From: Nostoc sp. NMS7
GTDB taxonomy: Bacteria; Cyanobacteriota; Cyanobacteriia; Cyanobacteriales; Nostocaceae
DNA length: 64,000 nt
Direction: 5' to 3'
Assembly: GCF_017115085.1 (NCBI RefSeq)
Contig: NZ_JABXKJ010000267.1
Span: 1-64,000, forward strand
The notes beneath the pieces are model-generated. The model was not told the DNA's origin, ran no database searches, and worked only from the letters and a program-made list of their open reading frames with translations. Numbering within the stretch: the first letter of the stretch is position 1; the number at the start of each line of letters is the position of its first letter. Positions 1 to 9,918 of the stretch are shown one piece after another. Position numbers and translations under genes: made by a program.

Positions 1-156
1 TAGTACTAGAGTACTATTTGTTAGCGATCGCATTGTGCCAGTTGCGTAAGTCCTGAACAGTAACAACACCGTGCATACGCTTTTTAACAATGCAGCGCCT
101 ACGTTCTGTTTGTCAGGAGTAAAGAGAGAAGATTTCTCTGCTAAAATATAGTCAAA

Positions 157-450
157 ATGTCTAAAATAGTCAAAATTGCTATGCAGACCTACACTCTGAC
201 TGATGCTCGTAACAAACACGGTGAGGTTTTTGATAAGGCTGCTACTGAGCCAGTCCTACTAACTAAGCAATCACGGCCTAGTCATGTGATTATTTCAGCC
301 GAGAGCTACCAAAAATTAATTAATCGGCTGGAAGAATTAGAGGATATGGTTTTTGGTCAAGCAGCTGAAGTTGCTCTGAGTCAGTCCAAAATGATTGGTG
401 CGGAGGCTTTTACATCTGCATTGGAGCATTTAGTTAATGGCGAAGCTTGA
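157..450 (+). CDS. Phd/YefM-family antitoxin
   Basis: Likely DNA-binding antitoxin of a type II toxin-antitoxin module, which neutralises the next gene's product and represses the operon. The protein is 97 aa. Its N-terminal half reads like Phd/YefM proteins: TLTDARNKHGEVFDKA, then PVLLTKQSRPSHVIISAESY. The C-terminal half is variable and probably binds the toxin. The toxin ORF overlaps its end by 14 bp, the usual arrangement. An internal ATG at 181 (MQTYTLTDAR) matches family starts better, and neither start has a clear ribosome-binding site. Family call is firm; the exact start is not. Confidence 0.85.
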   Translation: MSKIVKIAMQTYTLTDARNKHGEVFDKAATEPVLLTKQSRPSHVIISAESYQKLINRLEELEDMVFGQAAEVALSQSKMIGAEAFTSALEHLVNGEA

Positions 451-718
451 TGGTCTAGCAACTGTTCTTGATTTTCTAAACGGTTTGCAGCCTAAAATAG
501 CAGCACAGATTGCAAAAAAGGTTTTGGCTTTGAATGTTGAGCCTTTACCCGCTGATAGTGAGCAGCTATCTGGTTATCAGGGTTTATATCGAGTTGATAG
601 TGGTGAATATCGAATTGTTTACAGGTATTTTCCTGATCAAGATTTAGTAGAAGTGATTTTAGTCGGTAAGCGCAATGATGATGATGTCTACAAAAGATTA
701 AAGCGTTTACTAGCATAA
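437..718 (+). CDS. RelE/ParE-family toxin
   Basis: Predicted small toxin of the RelE/ParE superfamily (mRNA endonuclease or gyrase poison; the sequence does not decide which). The protein is 93 aa. Family signs are the segment LSGYQGLYRVDSGEYRIVYRYF followed by VEVILVGKRNDDDVYKRL, i.e. the central beta-sheet with basic residues and the usual C-terminal GKRNDxxVY motif. Its ATG lies inside the antitoxin ORF (14-bp overlap), suggesting translational coupling. There is no frameshift or truncation, so the pair may be active. Confidence 0.85.
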   Translation: MAKLDGLATVLDFLNGLQPKIAAQIAKKVLALNVEPLPADSEQLSGYQGLYRVDSGEYRIVYRYFPDQDLVEVILVGKRNDDDVYKRLKRLLA

Positions 719-778
719 ACTTCTGTTTTCATTAAAATGCTAAAATCGCTCCAGCACAAATGCTTTCAGGCATCTTTG

Positions 779-2041
779 ATGACTTTCGACCTTCCCGACT
801 CTCTGATTCTCGATAGTGCGCTTTCAGTATCTGGATTAACTGACTATATCCGCTTGCTGTTAGAGCAAGATGAACAATTGCGGCAAGTTTGGGTAACTGG
901 CGAAGTTTCCAGCGCTAACCATCATCGCAGTGGGTTATTTTTCACGCTGCAAGATACCGATCGCACCGCCGGAATTAAGTGTGTAGTATGGAATAGCCAA
1001 TTGCCAAAACTCGCCCAGATACCCGTTCCCGGTGAGCAGATAATCATTTTGGGCAGTATTCGCGTGTATCCACAACGGGGAGAGTATCAGTTATCAGTTT
1101 GGCAGACTCTACCGGCTGGTGTTGGTTTACAGGCGCTACGGTATCAACAACTAAAAAATCGCTTGCTGGCTGAGGGATTGTTCGACGCGCAAAGAAAGCG
1201 ATCGCTCCCAACTCACCCCCAAACGATCGCTGTCGTCACTTCACCAACTGCGGCTGCTTGGGGTGATATTCAAAAAACTCTCAAGCAAAGGTATCCAGGT
1301 TTACACGTTTTATTTTCTCCAGCTACAGTACAAGGTGAGCAAGCGCCGGAATCTATCGTCAAAGCAATTGAGCGGGTGGAAAGAGATGGACGCGCCGAAG
1401 TGCTAATTTTATCGCGGGGTGGTGGTGCAGTTGAGGAGTTGGCTTGCTTTAATGATGAACGAGTGGTGCGATCGCTTGCTAGTTGTTCTATTCCGATAAT
1501 TACTGGTATTGGTCATCAAAGGGATGAATTTTTGGCAGATTTAGTTGCAGATGCTTGTGTGCATACACCGACTGCGGCGGCGGAAATGGTTGTGCCAGCA
1601 CTTTCTGAGTTGTATACTGAGCATCGGGAGCGAGTTTTGGCTTTACGTGAAGCGGTGCATGACTCTTGGGAAACTGCTGAAAATAAGCTGCAAGTATTGC
1701 GGAATCGTTTGCGACGTTTGCGGTTAGATCGACAAGTGCAATTAGAGGTGGAAAAGTTGGCTTGGAAGCGTCAGCAATTGGTGCAAATTACCACGGGGCG
1801 ATCGCAGCAAGCAACACAGCATCTAGAATTATTGCGGCAAAAGTTGGCAACTCTTGACCCGAAAGCAGTATTAGGGCGTGGTTATGCGGTGGTTAGGCGG
1901 GAAGATGGAGCGATCGCGCGATCGGCGGCGGAGTTAGAAATAGGACAAGATTTGTTCATTCAATTGGGGCAGGGTGGGGTTAAAGTAAAGGTTATGGAAA
2001 TAAATGAACCGCTCCAGGCGCAGAGGACACAGAGAGGTTGA
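779..2041 (+). CDS. xseA: Exodeoxyribonuclease VII large subunit
   Basis: Large, catalytic subunit of exonuclease VII, which degrades single-stranded DNA to oligonucleotides in repair. The protein is about 420 aa. The N-terminal OB-fold segment is visible ([20 protein letters not shown]), followed by the family core with [30 protein letters not shown] and [18 protein letters not shown], then a coiled-coil C-terminal region. The start at 779 (MTFDLPDSL) is preferred to an upstream in-frame ATG at 737, because the extra 14 residues are not typical. The stop overlaps the xseB start by one base, so the subunits are co-transcribed. Confidence 0.95.
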   Translation: MTFDLPDSLILDSALSVSGLTDYIRLLLEQDEQLRQVWVTGEVSSANHHRSGLFFTLQDTDRTAGIKCVVWNSQLPKLAQIPVPGEQIIILGSIRVYPQRGEYQLSVWQTLPAGVGLQALRYQQLKNRLLAEGLFDAQRKRSLPTHPQTIAVVTSPTAAAWGDIQKTLKQRYPGLHVLFSPATVQGEQAPESIVKAIERVERDGRAEVLILSRGGGAVEELACFNDERVVRSLASCSIPIITGIGHQRDEFLADLVADACVHTPTAAAEMVVPALSELYTEHRERVLALREAVHDSWETAENKLQVLRNRLRRLRLDRQVQLEVEKLAWKRQQLVQITTGRSQQATQHLELLRQKLATLDPKAVLGRGYAVVRREDGAIARSAAELEIGQDLFIQLGQGGVKVKVMEINEPLQAQRTQRG

Positions 2042-2268
2042 TGGTTAAACGTAAGGGTGCTTCTAATTCTGAGGAAGGTTGGAATTATGAGGCGAAGGTT
2101 TCTGAAATAGAGGAAATTATCGCTCGCATTGAGGCGGGTGAGTTGGAATTGTCAGATGTGTTTGAGCAATTTGCAACTGCTGTTGAGTATGTGCGTCAGT
2201 GCGAAAGTTTTTTGCAACAGCGACAGCAACAGGTAGATTTGTTGATTGAAACATTAAACCAAGAGTAG
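2041..2268 (+). CDS. xseB: Exodeoxyribonuclease VII small subunit
   Basis: Small subunit of exonuclease VII, which binds the coiled coil of XseA. The protein is 75 aa. The core matches the family: [20 protein letters not shown] followed by [19 protein letters not shown], two helices of a coiled coil. The ATG at 2041 shares its A with the xseA TGA stop (TGATG), so translation is probably coupled. An in-frame TTG lies one codon upstream. The hairpin at 2271-2297 probably ends the operon. Confidence 0.93.
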   Translation: MVKRKGASNSEEGWNYEAKVSEIEEIIARIEAGELELSDVFEQFATAVEYVRQCESFLQQRQQQVDLLIETLNQE

Positions 2269-2270
2269 AA

Positions 2271-2297
2271 GCTAGAGCCTGAGATAAAGGCTCTAGC
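2271..2297 (+). terminator. Hairpin after xseB
   Basis: Perfect 10-bp stem GCTAGAGCCT / AGGCTCTAGC with a 7-nt loop, three bases after the xseB stop. No T-run follows, so it may be an RNA-stabilising hairpin rather than a classic intrinsic terminator. Confidence 0.5.
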
Positions 2298-2559
2298 AGT
2301 CGAATTTCAACCCGGAGATTACCAAATTATTGAAAAAATCAGGGACTTGTTTCTGCGCGTTTGATTCAGGATTGCTATAGTTAAAGTATCTATTTAAAAC
2401 CTGTATATTTTATAGAGAGTTTTATTAGTCAGTTAAATATAATTAAAAAGCTAAATAGCTAAAAAGAAATAATTTGACTTAGTAAATCTCTGTTTTCCCT
2501 ACATATTCAACATTTCTGATTTATATCAAAGTTCTAATGAGGAGTTTGAGAAACTGAGA

Positions 2560-4818
2560 ATGACTGACCAGACAATTGATTTGACAAACTGCGATCGCGA
2601 ACCGATCCACATTCCCAGTCTGATTCAGCCTCACGGGGTTTTACTCGTTTTGCAATATCCTACTTTGGAAATCGTTCAGGTGAGCAGCAATACCCAGAAA
2701 GTTGTTGGTCGTCAACCTGAGGAATTGCTGGGCAAGTCGCTATCAAATTTACTGGATGCCAAGCAGATTAAGCTGATTCAACAATGTCTAGCAAAGGATT
2801 TTGAGAGTATTAATCCCCTGAATCTGTCTATCAAGCATTTGAATAAATCAATTTATTTTGATGGCATTGTACATCGTTTAGATAATATCATTATTATTGA
2901 ATTGGAACAGAAAAAAGCGAAGGGCAAAACAGACTTTTTTGACTTCTATCAACAGGTAAGAGGAACCATTACCCGCGTTCAAAAAGCCCCCACGCTGCTG
3001 GAAATGTGCCAGATCGTGGTTCAAGAAGTGCGGACAATTACTGGCTTTGATCGCGTCATGGTCTATCGATTTGATCAGGAAGGGGCAGGTAGAGTCATTG
3101 CTGAAGACACCAATCAAGAAACCCCTTATTTAGACTTACACTATCCGCCTTCGGACATTCCCAAGCAAGCCCGACAGCTATACACCCTCAACTGGCTACG
3201 GCTGATCCCAAATGCTAATTATCAACCTGTTGGTTTAATTCCAGCAGACAATCCCTTGACAAATCAACCGCTCGACATGAGTTTATCGGTGTTGCGGAGT
3301 GTTTCGCCGATTCATCTAGAGTATCTGCAAAATATGGGCGTGACCGCCTCTATGTCTATTTCTCTGATACAGGATCAAAAGCTTTGGGGCTTGATTGCCT
3401 GTCATCATTCGTCGCCCAAATATCTTTCTTACAATATCCGCACTGTGTGCGAGTTTATTGGACAGGTGATGTCTGTGGAACTGGCAAACAAAGAAGCGAG
3501 TGAAGATATTGATTATAAAAGGCAATTGAAGTCATTACAAACTGAATTTGTCGAAGCCTTGTCTCAGGCTGAGTATTTCCTGGATGGGATGGTGCAACTG
3601 AAATCTCAATTACTGAATCTGGTGAATGCCACCGGAGCAGCAATATGCAGTGGTGACCAGTGCATTCGAGTGGGTAAAACGCCATCAGAGGAAGAGGTTA
3701 ACGCCTTACTTGATTGGATTAAACCTCACGTTTATCATAACTTGTTTGAGACGCGATCGCTCTTGTTAGATTACCCTGTCGCCGAGTCATATAAAGCGAT
3801 CGCTAGTGGCGTGTTAGCCCTGGAAATATCTAAAGTTCACCACAATTACATTCTCTGGTTTCGTCCAGAGGTGATCCAAACCGTGAATTGGGGCGGCGAC
3901 CCCAACAAACCTGTGGAAGTCTTATCAGATGGCAGTTTCCGAATGTCTCCTCGCAAATCCTTTCAATTGTGGCAAGAAACGGTGCAAGGGTCTGCCCTGC
4001 CCTGGAAACCCTGCGAAGTTGAAGCGGTTACTGAACTGCGAAGTTTGGTTGTCGGCGTTGTGTTGCGACAGGCAGACAAATTAGCAGCGATGAATTATGA
4101 ATTACAACGGAGTAACGAAGAACTCGATTCCTTTGCCTACGTCGCCTCCCATGATTTGAAAGAACCGCTCCGGGGCATTCACAACTACGCTAACTTCTTA
4201 ATGGAAGACTATGCAGAAGTCTTGGATGATGATGGGGTTGCGAAACTCCAAACCCTGGTAAAGCTGACGCAGCGCATGGAAGACTTGATTAATTCACTCC
4301 TGCATTTCTCCCGGTTAGGACGCGCCGAACTAATCCGACAACTAGTGAATCTGGATGAATTAGTGCCGCAGATCATCACCACTTTGACCATTGCCCGACC
4401 GCAGAGCGAAGTTGAGTTTCGCATTCCTCGATCGCTTAACAGCATTATGTGCGATCGCGCTCAGATCACTGAACTCTTCAGCAACCTGATCAGCAACGCC
4501 ATTAAGTACAATGATAAACCTCAGAAGTGGGTTGAAATTGGTTTGCTCGAAGAAAATGAGCAAAGAAAAGTTGCTCCCACTTCCCTGACTTTCTACGTTC
4601 GTGATAACGGCATTGGCATCCCCCAACAGCATCTCGACAAAATCTTTCAAATCTTCCGCCGCTTACATGGACGGGATGAGTTTGGCGGTGGAACTGGAGT
4701 CGGGTTAACCATTGCCCGCAAAATTGTCGAACGTCACGGTGGTAGAATTTGGGTAGAATCTGTGCCCACTCAAGGCAGTACGTTTTATTTCACCCTGTCA
4801 ACGGAGGCTAACGCATGA
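2560..4818 (+). CDS. cphB: Bacteriophytochrome-type sensor histidine kinase (CphB-like)
   Basis: Red/far-red light sensor kinase, 752 aa, with PAS-GAF-PHY-HisKA-HATPase order. The PAS domain (about 1-110) starts with Cys11 in TNCDREPIHIP, the position that binds biliverdin in bacteriophytochromes. The GAF domain (about 130-310) has the conserved PPSDIPKQAR motif. The usual cyanobacterial chromophore Cys is replaced by Ile251 in SVSPIHLEYL; the adjacent His252 is kept. The PHY tongue has WGGDP and SPRKSF (about 440-470). The kinase has His531 (ASHDLKEPLR), an N box NLISNAIKYN and G boxes DNGIGI and GGTGVGL. The last codons overlap the response regulator. Biliverdin binding through Cys11 is inferred by family analogy (CphB of Calothrix, AphB of Anabaena). 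Confidence 0.9.
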   Translation: MTDQTIDLTNCDREPIHIPSLIQPHGVLLVLQYPTLEIVQVSSNTQKVVGRQPEELLGKSLSNLLDAKQIKLIQQCLAKDFESINPLNLSIKHLNKSIYFDGIVHRLDNIIIIELEQKKAKGKTDFFDFYQQVRGTITRVQKAPTLLEMCQIVVQEVRTITGFDRVMVYRFDQEGAGRVIAEDTNQETPYLDLHYPPSDIPKQARQLYTLNWLRLIPNANYQPVGLIPADNPLTNQPLDMSLSVLRSVSPIHLEYLQNMGVTASMSISLIQDQKLWGLIACHHSSPKYLSYNIRTVCEFIGQVMSVELANKEASEDIDYKRQLKSLQTEFVEALSQAEYFLDGMVQLKSQLLNLVNATGAAICSGDQCIRVGKTPSEEEVNALLDWIKPHVYHNLFETRSLLLDYPVAESYKAIASGVLALEISKVHHNYILWFRPEVIQTVNWGGDPNKPVEVLSDGSFRMSPRKSFQLWQETVQGSALPWKPCEVEAVTELRSLVVGVVLRQADKLAAMNYELQRSNEELDSFAYVASHDLKEPLRGIHNYANFLMEDYAEVLDDDGVAKLQTLVKLTQRMEDLINSLLHFSRLGRAELIRQLVNLDELVPQIITTLTIARPQSEVEFRIPRSLNSIMCDRAQITELFSNLISNAIKYNDKPQKWVEIGLLEENEQRKVAPTSLTFYVRDNGIGIPQQHLDKIFQIFRRLHGRDEFGGGTGVGLTIARKIVERHGGRIWVESVPTQGSTFYFTLSTEANA

Positions 4819-5294
4819 CTAGCATTTCAGCTTCTGCTGTCAGGAAAACGCCATTACTTTTAATTGTGGAAGACAGCAACGAAGACTTTGAGGCACTGCA
4901 AAGGTTTCTCCGACGATCTCAGATTGCGATCCCCATTCAGAGGTGTGTGAATGGGGAACAAGCATTGGCGTTTCTTTACCACACTGGCAACTATGTTGAG
5001 CGCGAAAGTAACCCCCGTCCCGGCATGATTTTGCTTGATCTGAATCTGCCTGGAACCGATGGACGGGAAGTATTGCACCGAATTAAACAGGATGATAATC
5101 TAAAAACAATTCCAATTGTGGTGTTTACTACCTCTAACAATCCCAAAGATATCAAAGACTGCTATCAATATGGTGTCAACAGCTACATCGTCAAGCCGAT
5201 CAATTTTAATCAACTAAAACGAGATATTCAAATACTGGTAGATTATTGGTTTGAAGTGACGATACTCCCCGATTTTTCCCAAGATTACTTATGA
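4815..5294 (+). CDS. rcpB: Rcp-type response regulator
   Basis: Single-domain receiver, 159 aa, probable phosphoacceptor partner of the phytochrome kinase just upstream (ATGA overlap). Receiver motifs are intact: acidic pocket VEDSNED, phosphoacceptor Asp in ILLDLNLPGTDG, Thr in VFTTS and Lys in IVKPI. The insertion around YHTGNYVERES and the C-terminal helix extension are typical of the Rcp1/RcpA/RcpB phytochrome regulators, which dimerise by that extension. There is no output domain, so it probably acts by protein-protein contact or in a phosphorelay. Its own stop overlaps the next kinase gene by 4 bp. Confidence 0.88.
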   Translation: MTSISASAVRKTPLLLIVEDSNEDFEALQRFLRRSQIAIPIQRCVNGEQALAFLYHTGNYVERESNPRPGMILLDLNLPGTDGREVLHRIKQDDNLKTIPIVVFTTSNNPKDIKDCYQYGVNSYIVKPINFNQLKRDIQILVDYWFEVTILPDFSQDYL

Positions 5295-8200
5295 GCCAGA
5301 GATCACGTATCGTCTTAATTGTCGATGATTCCCCAGAAGATCGAGAACTCTATCGGCAATGTTTGCTGCGCGATCGCGAATATTCTTATACGCTTTTGGA
5401 AGCAACTTTGGGAGGGCAAGGACTACAATTTTGGCAGCAACACCAGCCAGACATTATTTTACTTGATTATCGACTGCCCGACCTAGACGGACTGGAATTT
5501 CTCGCTCAATTGCAACCCCTAATCCAACAGTCGTCCCTACCTGTGATCGTGATCACCGGGCAGGGGAATGAAGCGATCGCAGTTCAGGCAATGAAAGCCG
5601 GCGCACAAGATTATATTGTCAAAGAGCAAATTACCCCAGAAGGGTTGCGACTGGCAGTAAATGGAGCAATTGAAGCAGTGCAGCTACGTATCCAACTGCA
5701 ACAGCGCATCGAACGAGAGCGGTTAGTCTCACATATTACCCAGCAAATTCACCAATCGCTGAATCTGGATGAAATTCTTCAGACAACCGTAACCCAGGTA
5801 CGGCAGTTTCTCCAGACCGATCGCGTTTTGGTTTTTCGGTTAATGCCTGATGGGGATGGCACAGTCATCGCAGAATCAGTTGGGGAAGAGTGGCGATCGC
5901 TGCTCTTTTCTAATATGTATGATCCTTGCCTCGCTGAGAGCTACGTCCGATCTAATCGACCGAAAACTATCAGCTACGATCCCGCCTTTGTCGAGAATTA
6001 TATCGAACGCTATCGTCAGGGTTACGTAACCGCGATATTTGATATTCAGGATAGCAGTATTGACCCATGCCACGTTGAATTGTTGGCTCAGTTTCAAGTC
6101 AAAGCTAATCTGGTTGTGCCAATTATCCAAGATCACCAGTTTTGGGGATTGCTAATTGCTCATCATTGTGCATCCCCTCGATTTTGGCAGCCCTTAGAGA
6201 TTGACTTGCTCAAAGAACTAGCAATTCAGGTAAGTATTGCCTTGCGACAGGCGGAACTCTATCAGCAAGCACAGAATGAACTGGCTGATCGCAGACGGAT
6301 AGAAGCAAAACTCCGCCAGAGTGAAGAACGGCTGCGATTGGCACTGTCATCCTCTCGGATGGGAACGTGGAACTGGAACATCCAGACAGGGGTAATTTCC
6401 TGGTCGGATAACCTAGAAGCTTTATTTGGACTGGAACCAGGAGAGTTTGACGGCTCATTTGAGATGTTTGTAGCTCGGCTGCACCCTGACGATCGCGATC
6501 GCGTTTTAGCAGCCGTAAATCATGCGATCGCCACCGGAGAAGATTATGACATCGAATTCCGGGTAGTATATCCTAACGGCAACATTCGCTGGGCACTGAG
6601 CCAGGGCAAGGTATTTTACGACCAACACAAGCAACCGATTCAGATGGCTGGTATTGATCTAGACATCACCGAACGCAAACGGTCAGCGAAAGCTCTGCGG
6701 GATAGTGAAGAACGCTTCCGCCAGCTTGCAGAAAATATTGATGCGGTGTTCTGGATTAGAGAAGTGTGCGAAAACCGAGTCAGCTATGTTAGCCCTGCCT
6801 ACAAACGCCTCTGGGGATTAGACCCGCAGGAATTGTATAAAAACCAACAAAGCTGGGTTAATCGGATTCATCCAGAAGATCGGGAATCGACAGACAGAGC
6901 GTTTCAGGAAAAAGCCGCCGCAGGTGAATTTGATCAAGAATACCGGATTGTTTTCCCCGATGGTGGTATTCGCTGGGTTCACGATCGCTGCTTTCCACTT
7001 CGAGATCAAACAGGAGAGATTTATCGGTTTGCAGGTATTGCCGAAGACATCAGCGATCGCAAACAAACCGAAAAAGCTTTGCGCGAAAACGAACAACTAT
7101 TGCGGCTAGCCCTGGCCGGCGCTCATGCTGGCTCATGGGACTGGGAAATTCCCACAAACAAAATTGTTTGGTCGTCAGAAAACTTTGACCTGTATGGACT
7201 TGATCCAGCAAATAGTTTACCTGAGTATGAAGAATGGTACAACACCTTGCACCCAGACGATCGCCAATGGGTTAATGCTGAAGTATATCGTGTGGTTGAG
7301 GAAAGGCTGCCAGAATTTCGGGCTGAATTTCGGATTATTCACCCCCAATTAGGCATTCGCTGGCTGCTCGGTGTGGGTCGCCTCACTTTAAATAAGCAGG
7401 GTGAGCCAATTCGGTTGAGCGGCATCAACTTGGATATCACCGATCGCAAACAGGCAGAATCAGCGCTGCGGCAAAGCGAAGAGTTTAAACGCCGGATCTT
7501 GGAAAGCAGTAGCGATTGCATCAAACTACTAGATTTTGATGGGCGACTCTTGTACATGAACATGGGTGGAATGTGTTTGCTAGAAATGGATGATATTGCG
7601 CCCTACCTGAACGTAGAATGGACTAGTTTTTGGCAAAACGGTGATCGCCCAACAGCAGAAGCAGCGATCGCCACAGCCAGAGCCGGGGAACTGATTCGAT
7701 TTCAGGGCTTTTGTCCAACCGCCAAAGGAACGCCCAAATGGTGGGATGTCGCAGTTACACCCATTCTCGACACCGCAAGGAATGTCTTACAAATCTTGGC
7801 AATCTCGCGCGATATCACTGAGCGCAAGCAAGGAGAGCAAGAACGCGATCGCCTGTTAGAACAGGAGCAATTAGCCAGAGCCGAAGCCGAACGCGCCAAC
7901 CGAATTAAAGATGAGTTTTTTGCCATCCTCTCCCACGAATTGCGATCGCCGCTCAACCCGATTCTCGGCTGGACAAGACTGCTGCGAACCCGCAAGTTTG
8001 ATCAAATCAAAACAGCCGAAGCTTTAGCTACCATCGAACGCAACGTTAAACTGCAAACTCAACTAATTGATGACTTGCTAGATATAGCCAAGATTCTGCG
8101 CGGTAAACTCAGCATGGATGCGGCTCCGGTGAATCTGACATTTGTGATTGAATCTGCGATCGACACGGTAAAGACAGCAGCCCTTTCCAAATCAATTCTG

Positions 8201-9028
8201 TTACATCCAGTACTGCCGAATATTGGGCAAGTCTCAGGAGATTCCACCCGCCTTCAACAGATCGTTTGGAACTTACTTTCCAACGCCATCAAGTTTACTG
8301 ACAACGGCGGACGGGTAGAAATCCGACTACAGCGAGTCGATCAGCAAGCACATATTATTGTGAGTGACACCGGCAAAGGGATTAACCCTGACTTTCTCCC
8401 AGATATTTTTGAATCATTTCGCCAAGAAGATGTCTCAATTACTCGCAAGTATGGGGGGTTAGGATTGGGGTTAGCGATCGTCCGTCAATTAGTTGAGGCT
8501 CACGGCGGCACGATCGCGGCTGAGAGTCCTGGTGAAGGGTTGGGAGCCACCTTTACAGTCCGGTTGCCACTGCTGAATATTGAACCGGAAATCAAGCCGA
8601 TAGATAAGTTTCCACAACAAGCACTCAATCTCACCGGAATTCGAGTCCTCGCAGTCGATGATGACCTTGATGCCCGTGAGCTATTAACAGTATTACTTGT
8701 TGAATATGGAGCCGAAGTTTTGACCGTTGCCTCTGCCGCAGAAGTGTTGGTCAACCTGGAGTCCTTCCAACCCGATGTATTAGTTAGTGATATTGGGATG
8801 CCCGAAGTTGATGGTTATACCTTAATCCAACAGATCAGAACATTACCTCCCGAAAAAGGGGGACAGATTCTGGCGATCGCTTTGACTGCATACGCAAGAG
8901 AAGATGATCACCAACGAGCGATCGCCAGTGGCTATCAACGGCACGTTACCAAGCCCCTTGATCCAGAAGAGTTAGTTGAAGCTGTGGTGGTACTCGCACA
9001 CAGTAAACTAAACCATGCCATTCCCTAA
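5291..9028 (+). CDS. Hybrid histidine kinase with N-terminal receiver, CBCR-like GAF and four PAS domains
   Basis: Large signalling kinase, 1245 aa. Order: receiver (about 5-130; LIVDDSPED, ILLDYRLPDLDG, VITGQ), GAF (about 155-320), four PAS/PAC modules (about 340-465, 475-600, 605-735, 740-855), HisKA with His882 in LSHELRSPLN, HATPase (NLLSNAIKFT, DTGKGI, GGLGLGL), and a C-terminal receiver (VDDDLDAREL, LVSDIGMPEVDG, TKPLDP). The GAF contains IDPCHVELLAQFQVKANLVV, with Cys260-His261 at the canonical cyanobacteriochrome bilin position, and LIAHH downstream. It overlaps the Rcp-type regulator by 4 bp, so it probably belongs to the same light-response relay. Domain calls are firm; chromophore binding is inference. 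Confidence 0.9.
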   Translation: MSQRSRIVLIVDDSPEDRELYRQCLLRDREYSYTLLEATLGGQGLQFWQQHQPDIILLDYRLPDLDGLEFLAQLQPLIQQSSLPVIVITGQGNEAIAVQAMKAGAQDYIVKEQITPEGLRLAVNGAIEAVQLRIQLQQRIERERLVSHITQQIHQSLNLDEILQTTVTQVRQFLQTDRVLVFRLMPDGDGTVIAESVGEEWRSLLFSNMYDPCLAESYVRSNRPKTISYDPAFVENYIERYRQGYVTAIFDIQDSSIDPCHVELLAQFQVKANLVVPIIQDHQFWGLLIAHHCASPRFWQPLEIDLLKELAIQVSIALRQAELYQQAQNELADRRRIEAKLRQSEERLRLALSSSRMGTWNWNIQTGVISWSDNLEALFGLEPGEFDGSFEMFVARLHPDDRDRVLAAVNHAIATGEDYDIEFRVVYPNGNIRWALSQGKVFYDQHKQPIQMAGIDLDITERKRSAKALRDSEERFRQLAENIDAVFWIREVCENRVSYVSPAYKRLWGLDPQELYKNQQSWVNRIHPEDRESTDRAFQEKAAAGEFDQEYRIVFPDGGIRWVHDRCFPLRDQTGEIYRFAGIAEDISDRKQTEKALRENEQLLRLALAGAHAGSWDWEIPTNKIVWSSENFDLYGLDPANSLPEYEEWYNTLHPDDRQWVNAEVYRVVEERLPEFRAEFRIIHPQLGIRWLLGVGRLTLNKQGEPIRLSGINLDITDRKQAESALRQSEEFKRRILESSSDCIKLLDFDGRLLYMNMGGMCLLEMDDIAPYLNVEWTSFWQNGDRPTAEAAIATARAGELIRFQGFCPTAKGTPKWWDVAVTPILDTARNVLQILAISRDITERKQGEQERDRLLEQEQLARAEAERANRIKDEFFAILSHELRSPLNPILGWTRLLRTRKFDQIKTAEALATIERNVKLQTQLIDDLLDIAKILRGKLSMDAAPVNLTFVIESAIDTVKTAALSKSILLHPVLPNIGQVSGDSTRLQQIVWNLLSNAIKFTDNGGRVEIRLQRVDQQAHIIVSDTGKGINPDFLPDIFESFRQEDVSITRKYGGLGLGLAIVRQLVEAHGGTIAAESPGEGLGATFTVRLPLLNIEPEIKPIDKFPQQALNLTGIRVLAVDDDLDARELLTVLLVEYGAEVLTVASAAEVLVNLESFQPDVLVSDIGMPEVDGYTLIQQIRTLPPEKGGQILAIALTAYAREDDHQRAIASGYQRHVTKPLDPEELVEAVVVLAHSKLNHAIP

Positions 9029-9049
9029 AATGATTCGGTTTAACCCTTT

Positions 9050-9808
9050 TTAAATACTTAACTGCTGAATAAACATCTGATGTTCCACTGAACTTAGGCC
9101 TTTCTGCAACACTGCCAACACCTGTTGCATATTTCCCGCAACTAATGCTGATACATCAAGCCACAATCCCGGAAACACTTGACTTTGAATTATGCCTGAC
9201 GCATTTGGTATCAATGCTACGTATTCACCATTTTGCAAGCTGAACCAACTAACTGTGCTATCAAAAACCTGCCAAACAATATATTCCTGAATACCATTGC
9301 GGCGATAGGCACGTTTTTTATCATACAAATCTTTCCTGGCACTGCTGGCGGCAACTTCTGCTACTAATTCGGGCGCACCTTCCACGTATCCATCAGTACC
9401 CAGATGAGACAATCCGCCACACGCTGCATCAATTAACAAAATGGCATCAGGTTGGGGTTCATTATCTAAATCTAGCCGCACAGTTGGATTATCGCCCAGT
9501 CTGACACCGGGCGTAGCTACTTTATAAATTCCCAGCCAAATCATTAAATTACCATGCGGTTCGGCATCTGGTTCAAAGCGCAAAGGTGATGCCACGTAAA
9601 CGACTCCCTCAATCAATTCGGCTTTCTTGACATTGGGCATGGCATTGTAGCGACGCTCAAACTCTGGACGAGTGAGGCGATCGCCACTCTCAAGAGGCAG
9701 AATGTAGGAGGGAGAATCGCTTGGAGTCGGATGTTGTGGAGAGGTATTGACCACGACCGCAGGTGCTATGAAATGGTTAAATTGATTGTATCGTAGTGCA
9801 TTAAGCAA
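9050..9808 (-). CDS. Uma2-family (DUF820) putative endonuclease
   Basis: Protein of 252 aa in the Uma2/DUF820 family, a PD-(D/E)XK nuclease fold greatly expanded in cyanobacteria and of unknown biological role. Fold residues visible are the glutamate in AELIEGVVYV, the PD of NEPQPDAILL, and ELVAEVAASSARKDLYDKKR followed by GIQEYIVWQ. It converges on the phytochrome operon with only about 20 bp between stops. Two more Uma2 genes lie at 46667-47329 and 57899-58465. Confidence 0.88.
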   Translation of the reverse strand: MLNALRYNQFNHFIAPAVVVNTSPQHPTPSDSPSYILPLESGDRLTRPEFERRYNAMPNVKKAELIEGVVYVASPLRFEPDAEPHGNLMIWLGIYKVATPGVRLGDNPTVRLDLDNEPQPDAILLIDAACGGLSHLGTDGYVEGAPELVAEVAASSARKDLYDKKRAYRRNGIQEYIVWQVFDSTVSWFSLQNGEYVALIPNASGIIQSQVFPGLWLDVSALVAGNMQQVLAVLQKGLSSVEHQMFIQQLSI

Positions 9809-9918
9809 AAGAGAAGTAGCACCGCTACGTCTCTACATTGTTTTTCGGTGCTACGTCTCTGTAGATATCGCTCAAATTAAAACATTAGTTGTCAAAGTTT
9901 GAACGTTTGTAGCTAATG

